From the NCBI GenBank assembly GCA_016177355.1, contig JACOVL010000097.1, positions 1 through 21,111 on the forward strand: DNA of 21,111 nucleotides, in the 5' to 3' direction. This stretch comes from Betaproteobacteria bacterium (GTDB taxonomy: Bacteria; Pseudomonadota; Gammaproteobacteria; Burkholderiales; SG8-41). This document shows positions 14,183 to 21,111 of this stretch, in pieces. A program made the translations under genes and the position numbers. The notes under the pieces were generated by a model, which was not told the origin of the DNA, searched no databases, and was given only the letters and a program-made list of their open reading frames with translations. The stretch's first letter is position 1. Every line of letters begins with the position of its first letter.

Positions 14183-14741
14183 ACGCATCCCTTTGATCCG
14201 GTTGCAAAACCCGAGGGAGTATACCCCAGCCCTCCAGCCCTGACCAGCGATAGGGCCTGACCGGCGCCAGCGTAACCCCGCTCACCCCTTCGACCGGCCC
14301 GCCTGCGGCCTGCACCCGGTCCTTCACCAGCCGCGCCTGGAAGCGGAGCTCCTTCGGCCCGGGCCCGGCAAGATCCAGACGGTTGCCGACATTCACGACG
14401 TACACCAGCTGCCGCTCGGGCGCATCGAAGTACCAGGCGCCCGCTTCGGGCGGGCTGCGGTAGCTCCCGCCGTAATTCGGAGGCTTGTCGTCCAGCCACC
14501 GGACCGGGTCCTCGGTCTCAAGCTTGGACGCTTCCGCCTGCCGGTTGGTGACGATCAGCTCCGCGAGCTTGATCTGCAATCCGGTCTTGATCGTGCGCAA
14601 CTCGGATTCCATCTTCGCCTTCTCGGCCATCTCCTGGTAGAAATTGAGCCGATTCAGCAGCACCGTCGCGAGCGCGCTGAAGATCACGATCGCCACCGCG
14701 AGCTCGAAGATCGTGAAACCGCGCCGCCCCGGGTCCCGCAT
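14169..14741 (-). CDS. Prepilin-like protein in the mshF position
   Basis: A 190-residue protein with a class III leader (MRDPGRRG) cleaved before FTIFELAVAIVIFSALATVL; Glu5 is present. The body is a long helix (QEMAEKAKMESELRTIKTGL) followed by a beta-rich region with WYFDAPERQLVYVVNV, a feature of a group of MSHA-associated pseudopilin-like proteins. In Vibrio the gene between mshG and mshB is mshF; whether this protein is a true orthologue could not be judged, so no symbol is given. Its ATG overlaps the mshG stop (ATGA), so it belongs to the mshE-G unit. A much longer frame upstream lies inside mshG and was rejected. Confidence 0.82.
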   Translation of the reverse strand: MRDPGRRGFTIFELAVAIVIFSALATVLLNRLNFYQEMAEKAKMESELRTIKTGLQIKLAELIVTNRQAEASKLETEDPVRWLDDKPPNYGGSYRSPPEAGAWYFDAPERQLVYVVNVGNRLDLAGPGPKELRFQARLVKDRVQAAGGPVEGVSGVTLAPVRPYRWSGLEGWGILPRVLQPDQRDAYAIS

Positions 14742-15970
14742 CACTTCTTGGAGAGCGCGGCGTTGCCGAGGTCCCAGATCGGCAGGAACACACCGAGCGC
14801 GAGTATCAGCACCAGCACACCCAACGCCACCACCAGGATCGGCTCGATCTGCGAAGCGAGGTTCTTCAGGTCGTACTCGACCTCGCGCTGGTACATGTCG
14901 GCGATCTCGGCCATCAGGTCGTCGAGCGCGCCGGTCTCCTCGCCCACCGCCACCATCTGCAGCACGATGGGGGTGAACACGCCGGTCGCGGTCGCGGTGC
15001 GCAGCACCGATTCGCCGCGCTCCACGCCCTCGCGCATCGCTTCGATCTTGCGCGCCATGTAAACGTTGTCCACCGTGCGCGCCACCATGGTGAGCGCCTG
15101 CACCGCGGGCACGCCGCTCCGGATCGCGAGCGAGAGGCTGCGCGCGAAACGCGCCAGCGTGGCCTTGAGGATGATGCCGCCCGCCACCGGGATCCTGAAC
15201 TTGTAGCGGTCCCAGACGAGCCGGCCCTGCTCCGTGCCGACGTAGAACCGGAACGCGACCACCGCGGCGGCGAGGGCGATCAGCATCGCCCACCAGTACG
15301 ACACCGTGAAATTCGAGAACGCGATTAGCGCCTTCGTCATCGCCGGGAGTTCCGCCTTGAAGCCCGCGTAGACCTTGGCGAACGCGGGGATCACGAAGAT
15401 GTTGATGATCACGATCGCGACCGCCATGGTGGCGACGACGAACGAAGGGTAGCGAACCGCCGACTTTACCTGCTCGCGCATGAACTTCTCGAACTCCAGG
15501 TGATGGAACATGCGCAGGAACACTTCTTCCAGCGTGCCGGTGAGCTCGCCCACGCGCACCATCGCCACGAAGAACGGGTTGAACACCTTGGGGTGCCGGG
15601 AGAGGCAGACGGACAGTTCGTGCCCGCTGTCCAGGCTCTCGCGGATCTCCCGGATCACCCGCGACAGGGATTTGTTCTCGGAGGACTCCTCCAGGCCCTT
15701 CAGCGCCCCCATGATCGGCACGCCGGCCTTGAGCAGCGTGTACATCTGGCGGCTGAACAGCAGCACCTCGGTATGCTCGATCTTCCGCTCGGTGAGCCGC
15801 GCCAGCAGGTCCGTTCCCGACTGCCGCGGCGCGGCCGAGGGCGAGATCTCGAGGGGCGTGACGCCGGTGTTGAACAGCTGCCCCGCGACCGCGCCGCTGT
15901 CGGCGCCTTCGAGCACGCCCTGCACCATCTGTCCGCGGCTGTCGCGCGCTTTATAAGCGAAGTGCGGCAT
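14741..15970 (-). CDS. mshG: MSHA biogenesis protein MshG, inner-membrane platform protein
   Basis: A 409-residue polytopic protein of the PilC/GspF family. It opens with MPHFAYKARDSRGQ, the usual family start, and has two F-type domains. Hydrophobic segments lie at about residues 170-190 (after AVRYPSF), 218-238 and 380-403 (ILVVALGVLVLILALGVFLP). The motif VGELTGTLEEVF in the first domain and VGEETGALDDLM in the second are the matching conserved turns of the two repeats. MshG passes energy from the MshE ATPase to pilin assembly. The ATG at 15970 was chosen over the in-frame TTG at 15982 because it gives the family N-terminus. It lies 8 bp after mshE. Confidence 0.95.
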   Translation of the reverse strand: MPHFAYKARDSRGQMVQGVLEGADSGAVAGQLFNTGVTPLEISPSAAPRQSGTDLLARLTERKIEHTEVLLFSRQMYTLLKAGVPIMGALKGLEESSENKSLSRVIREIRESLDSGHELSVCLSRHPKVFNPFFVAMVRVGELTGTLEEVFLRMFHHLEFEKFMREQVKSAVRYPSFVVATMAVAIVIINIFVIPAFAKVYAGFKAELPAMTKALIAFSNFTVSYWWAMLIALAAAVVAFRFYVGTEQGRLVWDRYKFRIPVAGGIILKATLARFARSLSLAIRSGVPAVQALTMVARTVDNVYMARKIEAMREGVERGESVLRTATATGVFTPIVLQMVAVGEETGALDDLMAEIADMYQREVEYDLKNLASQIEPILVVALGVLVLILALGVFLPIWDLGNAALSKK

Positions 15971-15978
15971 CGGGGGCG

Positions 15979-17685
15979 TCAATCATCGGCTTGATGGCTG
16001 ATGCGCATCGCTTCCTCGACCGTGGTCCTGCCGGCCGCGACGAGCTGCGAGACGTGGCGGCGCAGGGTATTGCCCGCCATCTGCTCGCGCGCGACGCGCA
16101 GGAACAGCTGGATGTCCTCCTGGTTGGCGGCCTCCACCACCGGGTTCGTCATCTCGAGCATCTCGTAGACGCCAGTGCGGCCCAGGTAGCCGGTGCCGTT
16201 GCACTGCGAGCAACCCTTGCCGCGCACGTAGCGGTGCTGGTCCACCGCGTCGCGCAGCTCGAAGCGCAGCCACTCGTGCTCGTTCGGCAGCAGCGGGTGG
16301 TCGGCCGCGCAGCTCTCGCAGACGACGCGCACCAAGCGCTGCGCGATCACCAGCTGCAGCGACAGCGCCACCATGTAGCGCGGCGCGCCCATGTCGAGCA
16401 GCCGCACCGGGGCGGATACCGCGTCGTTGGTGTGCAGCGTGGAGAACACGACGTGGCCGGTCATCGCCGCCCGCATGCCGGTTTCCACCGTTGCCTGGTC
16501 GCGCATCTCGCCCACCAGGATCACGTCCGGGTCCTGCCGCAAGCCCGATCGCAGCACGCGGGCGAAGCCGAGCTCGATCTTCTCGTTGACCTGCACCTGG
16601 TTGATGCCGGGCAGCCGGTATTCGACCGGGTCCTCGACGGTGATGACCTTGCGCTCGGTGGTGTTCAGCTCGGAGAGCGCGGCGTAGAGCGTCGTAGTCT
16701 TGCCGCTGCCGGTGGGTCCCGTCACCAGTATCATGCCGCTCGGCCGGTGGCTGACGACACGCAGCCGCTCCAGCATCCCGGGCTGCATGCCGATATTCTC
16801 GAGCCCAAGCATCCCGCTCGCCTGGTTCAAGAGCCGCATCACGGCCGATTCGCCGTACTGCGTGGGCATCGTCGAGAGGCGCACGTCTATTTGCGTATTG
16901 CGCACTTTCACGCCAAAGCGCCCGTCCTGCGGCAGCCGCTTCTCCGAGATGTCGAGGCCGGACATCAGCTTCAGGCGCAGCGCCAGCGCGGTGGCGATCT
17001 TGGCATCGGCCTCGGTCTGCAAGTGCAGCACGCCGTCGATGCGGAAGCGGATCTGCAATTTCCTTTCCTGCGGCTCGATGTGGATGTCGGAAGCGCGCTG
17101 CTGGATCGCGTCCTCGAACATCGTCTGCAGCAGCTTCACCACCGGCGCTTCCTCGAGCCCCGGCGTGAGCGCCAGCGCGCCGAAGTCCACCGCCGTCACT
17201 TCGCCGAGCTCGGTCCCGAGCTCCTGCGCCAGCCCGACGATCTGCTCGGTGCGCCGGTAGCTCCTGTCTATGGTCTTCAGCAGCTCGGTCTCGGTGACGA
17301 CCGCGAGCTCGATGTCGCGCTTCAGGACCCGCGCGAGCTCGTCGTAGGCCTGGAGATCGGTGGGATCCGCCATGCCGACCTTGTAGGTGGCGCCGGCGTC
17401 CTCGAGCACCACGGCACGGAAGCGCCGCGCCAGGGTCTCCGGCAACTTGGTGATGACTTCGCGCTTGACGTTGTAGTGCTTGAGGCTGATGTAGGGGACG
17501 TTCAACTGGCGGGCGAGCGCCTCCGAGATCAGCTCCTCGGTGACGAACCCCTTCTCGATGAACACGCGCCCCAGCCGGCGCCCGCTCTTCTTCTGCTCCT
17601 CGAGCGCGCTCTTCAGCTGCTCCTCGGTGAGCAGCTTCTGCTGGACCAGTATCTCGCCCAGACGGACTTTCTCAGGCCGGCCCAT
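15979..17685 (-). CDS. mshE: MSHA assembly ATPase MshE with c-di-GMP-binding N-terminus
   Basis: A 568-residue cytoplasmic ATPase of the GspE/PilB family that powers pilus extension. The N-terminus carries an MshEN module: two 24-residue motifs of the form RLG..L..........L..AL..Q at residues 8-31 and 37-60, separated by exactly 5 residues. This is the c-di-GMP-binding arrangement known from Vibrio cholerae MshE. Further on are a Walker A motif GPTGSGKT (323-330), an Asp box (VEDPVE, 350-355), a Walker B region (VILVGEMRD, 388-396) and a His box (GHVVFSTLHTND, 410-421). Cys456, 459, 492 and 495 form a zinc-binding CxxC pair typical of assembly ATPases, unlike PilT. It begins the msh region after a 107-bp gap behind gpsA. 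Confidence 0.97.
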   Translation of the reverse strand: MGRPEKVRLGEILVQQKLLTEEQLKSALEEQKKSGRRLGRVFIEKGFVTEELISEALARQLNVPYISLKHYNVKREVITKLPETLARRFRAVVLEDAGATYKVGMADPTDLQAYDELARVLKRDIELAVVTETELLKTIDRSYRRTEQIVGLAQELGTELGEVTAVDFGALALTPGLEEAPVVKLLQTMFEDAIQQRASDIHIEPQERKLQIRFRIDGVLHLQTEADAKIATALALRLKLMSGLDISEKRLPQDGRFGVKVRNTQIDVRLSTMPTQYGESAVMRLLNQASGMLGLENIGMQPGMLERLRVVSHRPSGMILVTGPTGSGKTTTLYAALSELNTTERKVITVEDPVEYRLPGINQVQVNEKIELGFARVLRSGLRQDPDVILVGEMRDQATVETGMRAAMTGHVVFSTLHTNDAVSAPVRLLDMGAPRYMVALSLQLVIAQRLVRVVCESCAADHPLLPNEHEWLRFELRDAVDQHRYVRGKGCSQCNGTGYLGRTGVYEMLEMTNPVVEAANQEDIQLFLRVAREQMAGNTLRRHVSQLVAAGRTTVEEAMRISHQADD

Positions 17686-17792
17686 GGCTACCCCGGAATA
17701 ATTTTAAGTTTTGCGTGATGACAACGCTACATGCCATTGATCTATAAGGATAACTTGTTTTCCCGCCTGCGGCAACTTGTTTTATTGCCGCT
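17686..17792 (-). promoter_or_regulatory. AT-rich gap before mshE with hairpin and direct repeat
   Basis: This 107-bp gap is the only AT-rich stretch between gpsA and mshE and should hold the mshE promoter, but no good -35/-10 pair was found; TTGTCA at about 17724-17719 lacks a convincing -10 partner. A 7-bp hairpin stem GCGGCAA / TTGCCGC (17791-17785 with 17775-17769, 9-base loop) lies just after the gpsA stop and has no T-tract. The 10-mer AAAACAAGTT occurs twice (17783-17774 and 17761-17752), 22 bp apart. A weak ribosome-binding site (GGGG) lies 6-9 bases before the mshE ATG. Confidence 0.5.
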
Positions 17793-18779
17793 CTAGTATT
17801 CGGCCTTCTGCTCGCGCGCGAGGAGTTCCTGCACCGCAGCGCGCGCGCGCTGCGGATCGTCGAGCACGCGGCACACCGCGCGCGTGATCGGCATCTCGAC
17901 CTTGAGTTCCCCCGCCAGGCGCGCCACGGCGCGCGCGGTATATACCCCTTCCGCGGCGTGCCCCAGCGCGGCGAGCGCCTGCGCGAGCGGCGTGCCGCGC
18001 GCGAGCGCGAGTCCCACCCTGCGGTTGCGCGAGAGATCGCCGGTACAGGTCAGTATCAGGTCGCCCGCTCCGGCGAGCCCCATGAAGGTTTCCGGCCGCC
18101 CGCCCAGCGCCGTGCCGAGCCGCGTCATCTCGGCGAGCCCGCGCGTGATCAGCGCGGCGCGCGCGTTCAAGCCGAGGCCGAGGCCATCGCTCACGCCGGC
18201 GGCGATCGCCATCACGTTCTTCACCGCGCCCGCCACTTCCACGCCGGCGACGTCCTCCGACGGGTAGATCCGCAGAGCCGCACCGTGCAGGGCGCGCGCG
18301 GCGCGGCGAGCGAAGCCGGCGTCGGCCGCAGCGAGCGTGAGCGCGGCGGGAAGCCCGCGCGCCACCTCCTCCGCGAAGCTGGGACCGGACAGGACCGCGC
18401 GCGGCACGGCGGGCGGCAGTTCCTCGGCGCAGATCTCGTGCGGCAGTTTCGCGCGCTCGCTCTCGAACCCCTTGCACAGCCAGACGAGCGGCGCGCTGCC
18501 GCCCGCCGCCCGCACCCGCTCGAGCGTCGCGCGCAGCCCGTTGGTGGTCACCGCGGCAAGCATCAATTCCGCGCCGCCGAGCGCGCGCGGGAGCTCTTCT
18601 TCCAGCGCGAGCGTTGCGGGCAAGGCGTGGCCGGGAAGATAGCGCTGGTTGCTGCGGCTGGATCGCAGCGCCGCGATCAGCGCGGCGTCGCGCGCCCACA
18701 GCGTCACGTCATGGTGCGCGCTCAAGCTGATGCCGATCGCCGTGCCCCAGGCGCCGGCGCCGAGGACCGCGATTTTCAT
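17793..18779 (-). CDS. gpsA: NAD(P)-dependent glycerol-3-phosphate dehydrogenase GpsA
   Basis: A 328-residue soluble enzyme that reduces dihydroxyacetone phosphate to sn-glycerol 3-phosphate for phospholipid synthesis. The N-terminus MKIAVLGAGAWGTA has the Rossmann nucleotide-binding glycines (7, 9, 12). The conserved LCKG (101-104), SGPSFAEE (131-138) and GAVKNVMAIAAG (184-195, with the catalytic-type Lys187) all match the family, as do GLAGAGDLILTC and NRRVG in the C-terminal domain. The ATG at 18779 gives the canonical N-terminus; the longer frame up to 18986 lies inside the SH3-like gene. It follows that gene by 7 bp in a run beginning upstream with grxC and secB. Confidence 0.97.
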   Translation of the reverse strand: MKIAVLGAGAWGTAIGISLSAHHDVTLWARDAALIAALRSSRSNQRYLPGHALPATLALEEELPRALGGAELMLAAVTTNGLRATLERVRAAGGSAPLVWLCKGFESERAKLPHEICAEELPPAVPRAVLSGPSFAEEVARGLPAALTLAAADAGFARRAARALHGAALRIYPSEDVAGVEVAGAVKNVMAIAAGVSDGLGLGLNARAALITRGLAEMTRLGTALGGRPETFMGLAGAGDLILTCTGDLSRNRRVGLALARGTPLAQALAALGHAAEGVYTARAVARLAGELKVEMPITRAVCRVLDDPQRARAAVQELLAREQKAEY

Positions 18780-18786
18780 CTGGGCT

Positions 18787-19233
18787 TCAGGCGCCCCACA
18801 CCTGACTGACCTTGACGAAGCCGGCCTGGCCGTCGCGGTGGCGGACCCGCAGCCAGCCGCCCGCCACTTCCAGCAGCTCGAGCAGCACGTTCTGCTGGGC
18901 CTGGAATACCACCGGTGCGTTGTCGTCGGCCCGGTCGCGGACCTGGGCAAGCGGCACCTTGACGAGGACCGTGCGCTTGTCGGCAAGATGCCTGCTCTCG
19001 ATCCAGGTCAGGTCCCCGTTCGCGTCGCGCACCTTGCTCCAGCTTTCCACCACGACCACGACCTCGAACGGGTAGCCCCGGCTCACCACGTAGAGTTTTT
19101 TCGACTTGGCGGACGGCGCGTCGTAGAGCACGGCGGCCGGCTCCGCCACCGAGCGGAAGTCCAGGCCCGCCGCCAGCGCGTTGCCGGCCGCCGCAGCCGC
19201 CGCCAGCACGATCCAGACCCGTCGCGGATACAC
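18787..19233 (-). CDS. Secreted SH3-like domain protein
   Basis: A 148-residue protein with a signal peptide (about residues 1-22, ending GNALA) and two consecutive bacterial SH3-like units: about 27-87 (AVLYDAPSAKSKKLYVVSRG to WIESRHL) and 88-146 (VLVKVPLAQVRDRADDNAP to QAGFVKVSQVWG). The pattern of a residue run followed by G-x-P-hydrophobic and W-x-x-V-x-D is typical of periplasmic SH3 domains. Such proteins are often found between secB and gpsA in Betaproteobacteria, with no established function. It starts with GTG at 19233, 2 bp after the secB stop. Confidence 0.85.
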   Translation of the reverse strand: MYPRRVWIVLAAAAAAGNALAAGLDFRSVAEPAAVLYDAPSAKSKKLYVVSRGYPFEVVVVVESWSKVRDANGDLTWIESRHLADKRTVLVKVPLAQVRDRADDNAPVVFQAQQNVLLELLEVAGGWLRVRHRDGQAGFVKVSQVWGA

Positions 19234-19235
19234 GG

Positions 19236-19700
19236 CTAGAGCACCGGCATAACGCCGCCCGGCTGCTGTTGCTGCTGCGCCTCCTGCAGCCGCTGCTGGT
19301 AGATGCTCTCGAACCCCACGTGGGGCAGCGTTACCGGCGGAAAGCCGGCGCGGCCGAGGACGCTCGCGACCGCCTCCCGCGCGTAGGGCAGCAGGGTCTT
19401 GGGGCAGGTCACGTTGACGACCATGCCCAGATCCTGCGGCTGAAAATTGCGGATCAGGAACACCCCGGCCTGCGCCACCTCGACCAGGAACGCCGTCTTG
19501 TCGTTGTGCCTGGCGGTGACGGTGGCGGTGAGCACGACTTCGTAGAGGTCGGCGTCCATCGTCCGCACCTCGTTGTGGAGCTTGATGTCCACCTGCGGCG
19601 GCTCCTGCTCGGCGAATATCTGCGGCGCGTTCGGGAGCTCCAGAGACAGATCCTTGAGATAGATCTTCTCGATGGAAAATGCCGGCTGCTGATCGCTCAT
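19236..19700 (-). CDS. secB: Protein-export chaperone SecB
   Basis: A 154-residue cytoplasmic chaperone that keeps precursor proteins unfolded and delivers them to SecA. The sequence IEKIYLKDLSLELPNAPQIF is the family N-terminal signature, and CPKTLLPYAREAVASVLGRAGFPPVTLPHVGFESIYQQRL is the conserved C-terminal half (split here only by length). A Gln-rich tail (QEAQQQQQPGG) follows. The length is normal for the family. It lies 28 bp after grxC and 2 bp before the SH3-like gene. Confidence 0.97.
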   Translation of the reverse strand: MSDQQPAFSIEKIYLKDLSLELPNAPQIFAEQEPPQVDIKLHNEVRTMDADLYEVVLTATVTARHNDKTAFLVEVAQAGVFLIRNFQPQDLGMVVNVTCPKTLLPYAREAVASVLGRAGFPPVTLPHVGFESIYQQRLQEAQQQQQPGGVMPVL

Positions 19701-19728
19701 GGCCGTGATCGCTCGGGTCGGGACCGGT

Positions 19729-19989
19729 TCATTCGGCGCGCAGCAGCTCGTCCAGCCTGCCGGCGTGCTCCAGCGCCGCCAGCTCCTCGTAGCCGCCGAC
19801 GTGCGCCCCGCCGATGTAGATCTGCGGCACGGTGCGGCGGCCGGTCTTCTCGATCATCTCCGCGCGCCGCTCCGGTTCCAGGTCCACCCGGACCTTGTCG
19901 ATGGCGGCGACGCCTTTCGCGCGCAGCAGCCGCTCGGCCATCTGGCAGAACGGGCACACGCCGGTGCTGTACATCATGACCGTCGCCAT
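19729..19989 (-). CDS. grxC: Glutaredoxin 3 (GrxC)
   Basis: An 86-residue thioredoxin-fold oxidoreductase. The redox site is CPFC (residues 12-15; CPYC is more common in GrxC). The cis-proline motif TVPQIYIGG lies at about 53-61, and GGYEEL, which corresponds to the usual GG-x-D-D-L glutathione-binding turn, is at about 64-69. It uses glutathione to reduce disulfides and mixed disulfides. The ATG follows the rhodanese stop directly, with no gap. The order rhodanese-grxC-secB is common in Betaproteobacteria. Confidence 0.95.
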   Translation of the reverse strand: MATVMMYSTGVCPFCQMAERLLRAKGVAAIDKVRVDLEPERRAEMIEKTGRRTVPQIYIGGAHVGGYEELAALEHAGRLDELLRAE

Positions 19990-20424
19990 TCAGCTTTTTT
20001 CCAGCGGCAGGCTCGCCTGCTGCCACGCCGCGATGCCGCCGCGCAGCGCGAACACCTCGGCGAAACCCTGCTTGCGCAACGCGCCGCTTACGGCCGGGGC
20101 GCGCGAGCCGGTACCGCAACTGACGATGATCGGGCGCGACTTGTGCTTCTCGATCTCCTTTACGCGGTCGGCGAGCTGGGCTTCCGGGATGTGCTTCGCG
20201 TTCGTGATGTGGCCCGCCGCGAATTCGCCGGTGTCGCGCACGTCGAGCACCAGCGCGTCGCGCCGGTTGATGAGCTGCACCGCCTCGAAAGCCCCCACTT
20301 CCTGGGTCCGCCGCAGCGGCCGCGCGACCAGCGGCCAGAGCAGCATGCCGCCCGTCGTCACCGCCAGCCCGAACAGCAGCATGTTAAACGGGCTCTTCTG
20401 CAGAAAAACCAGAAATTGCTCCAA
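19990..20424 (-). CDS. Membrane-anchored rhodanese-like protein
   Basis: A 144-residue protein with one N-terminal membrane segment (about residues 14-34) and a single rhodanese domain at about 45-138. The expected catalytic cysteine is Cys103 in VSCGTGSRAP, and the CH2-like end is ALRGGIAAW. It resembles the YibN type found next to grxC and secB. The TTG at 20424 was preferred because a strong AGGAG ribosome-binding site lies 6 bases upstream and the N-terminus (LEQFLVFLQ) looks like the family start. The alternative ATG at 20463 gives 157 residues and overlaps the upstream stop (ATGA) but has no ribosome-binding site. Its substrate is unknown. Confidence 0.88.
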   Translation of the reverse strand: MEQFLVFLQKSPFNMLLFGLAVTTGGMLLWPLVARPLRRTQEVGAFEAVQLINRRDALVLDVRDTGEFAAGHITNAKHIPEAQLADRVKEIEKHKSRPIIVSCGTGSRAPAVSGALRKQGFAEVFALRGGIAAWQQASLPLEKS

Positions 20425-20459
20425 GTGAGGCTCCTGATGGCCGCGCGCCGCCGCATCCG

Positions 20460-21111
20460 TCATTGAACCGCGGCGCGCCCGCGGAATTCCGCGCTTTTGG
20501 CAGCCGCTAATTCTAGCAGAGGCGCGAACTCGGCGGGACGTTGCCCGGCGAGTTTGGCAAGTTCGTCAACGACTTCGGGAAGTTCTCCCGGGTAAACACG
20601 CGCTGCTTGCTCGAACTGGCGCAGCGCCGCCCCCCGCTCCCCGGCAAGCGCCAGCAACAGCGCCTGACGATAGACCACGACGTCCGCCGGCGCAAAGCGC
20701 ATGACGCGGGAGTTCATTTCAAGCTTCTCCGCCAGCTGTTCGTCGGTGACCGTGATGCCGTACGCCACCGCAAGCTCGACATAGGGCGTCAGCAGCGGCT
20801 CGCGGTGCAGCCGCGCAATTGTTTCGGCAAAGGCCCCCTCGTCCTGCGGGGGGGCGTTGCGAGGCGCCGGGACGAACACCAGGCGCTCGAAATCCCGGTA
20901 GTGCGGCAGCACCGAAACCAGGTTGATGCAGCCTGCCAATATCAGTAGAGCGGTCACCAGTCGTGCGGCGGGAACCAGCCGCAATTCCATCGCGCGTTCC
21001 GCTCCGAGCCCCAGGAGCAACGCCGCGACGCCGAGAAAATAGGCGTACCACAGCGGGAACTCCAGCAGGCTGTGGATGCCGATCACGGCGAGCAGCGCCA
21101 GTATCCACCAC
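20460..21111 (-). CDS. Wzy_C_2 / PglL-like membrane protein, C-terminal fragment
   Basis: This open frame reaches the window edge, so the N-terminal part is missing; 216 residues are visible. It begins with WWILALLAVIGIHSLLEFPL, followed by WYAYFLG; the HSLLE[FY]PLWYAYFLG motif marks the C-terminal Wzy_C_2 region of O-antigen-ligase/PglL-type O-oligosaccharyltransferases. Two membrane segments follow, then a soluble C-terminal region with helical, TPR-like spacing (YRQALLLALAGERGAALRQFEQAARVYP). Some PglL-type enzymes glycosylate type IV pilins, so a link to the pilus is possible, but the gene is in the housekeeping run and its target cannot be told from here. Confidence 0.75.
   Translation of the reverse strand, partial: WWILALLAVIGIHSLLEFPLWYAYFLGVAALLLGLGAERAMELRLVPAARLVTALLILAGCINLVSVLPHYRDFERLVFVPAPRNAPPQDEGAFAETIARLHREPLLTPYVELAVAYGITVTDEQLAEKLEMNSRVMRFAPADVVVYRQALLLALAGERGAALRQFEQAARVYPGELPEVVDELAKLAGQRPAEFAPLLELAAAKSAEFRGRAAVQ

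Noticed and set aside
15991..17718. A 575-codon open frame on the plus strand opposite mshE
   Set aside because: His, Arg and Leu-rich composition with no domain; it mirrors the codon pattern of mshE and covers its promoter gap.
17708..17735. A sigma-54-like promoter (TGGCAT...TTGT) before mshE
   Set aside because: The distance between the GG and the second element is one base too long and the GC of the -12 element is missing, so the strict sigma-54 spacing is not met.
17782..18699. A 305-codon minus-strand frame overlapping gpsA
   Set aside because: Arg/Ala-rich out-of-phase reading of gpsA, which has complete catalytic and nucleotide-binding motifs.

Overview
The window is GC-rich, densely packed chromosomal DNA, almost all coded on the minus strand. 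The run glutaredoxin 3 - SecB - SH3-like protein - GpsA, together with a complete MSHA-type (mannose-sensitive haemagglutinin) type IV pilus locus, suggests a Betaproteobacterium. This is an inference from gene content and order; no rRNA or other taxonomic marker is present.

Layout, read along the minus strand from high to low coordinates. (1) 21111-17793 is a housekeeping run: the C-terminal part of a Wzy_C_2/PglL-like membrane protein, a membrane-anchored rhodanese, grxC, secB, a secreted SH3-like protein and gpsA. The genes overlap or lie a few bases apart, the widest gap being 35 bp if the rhodanese uses its TTG start. (2) 17685-13679 holds mshE (assembly ATPase with an N-terminal c-di-GMP-binding MshEN module), mshG (platform protein), a pilin-like gene in the mshF position, and an mshB-like prepilin. 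(3) 13602-13147 is the major pilin mshA. It has its own extended -10 promoter, a CRP-type palindrome centred near -40, and a Rho-independent terminator behind it. (4) 13047-6845 holds the minor prepilins mshC, mshD, mshO and mshP and the large secreted mshQ. (5) 6726-164 holds mshI, a PilN-like gene, mshJ, mshK, mshL (secretin), mshM (ExeA-type ATPase) and mshN (TPR protein), behind a TTGACA promoter at about 6784-6757. (6) At the left edge the end of a comF-like gene on the plus strand converges on mshN.

How it fits together: MshE and MshG drive assembly of MshA fibres primed by the minor prepilins. MshI, the PilN-like protein, MshJ and MshK form the inner-membrane alignment complex. MshL is the outer-membrane pore, and MshM and MshN assist its assembly. 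MshQ is probably an exposed adhesive or tip-associated component. No prepilin peptidase (PilD) or retraction ATPase (PilT) gene is present, so these must be supplied from elsewhere.

The locus is a known type of system rather than a new one. The parts that deserve attention are the regulatory architecture around mshA, the two-repeat N-terminal region of MshQ, the inverted order of the two msh blocks relative to Vibrio, and small repeats at gene junctions. No tRNA, rRNA, CRISPR array, insertion sequence or integrase was seen. No stretch longer than about 300 bases lacks a gene; the longest gaps are 17686-17792, 6727-6844, 13048-13146 and 13603-13678, all described below.
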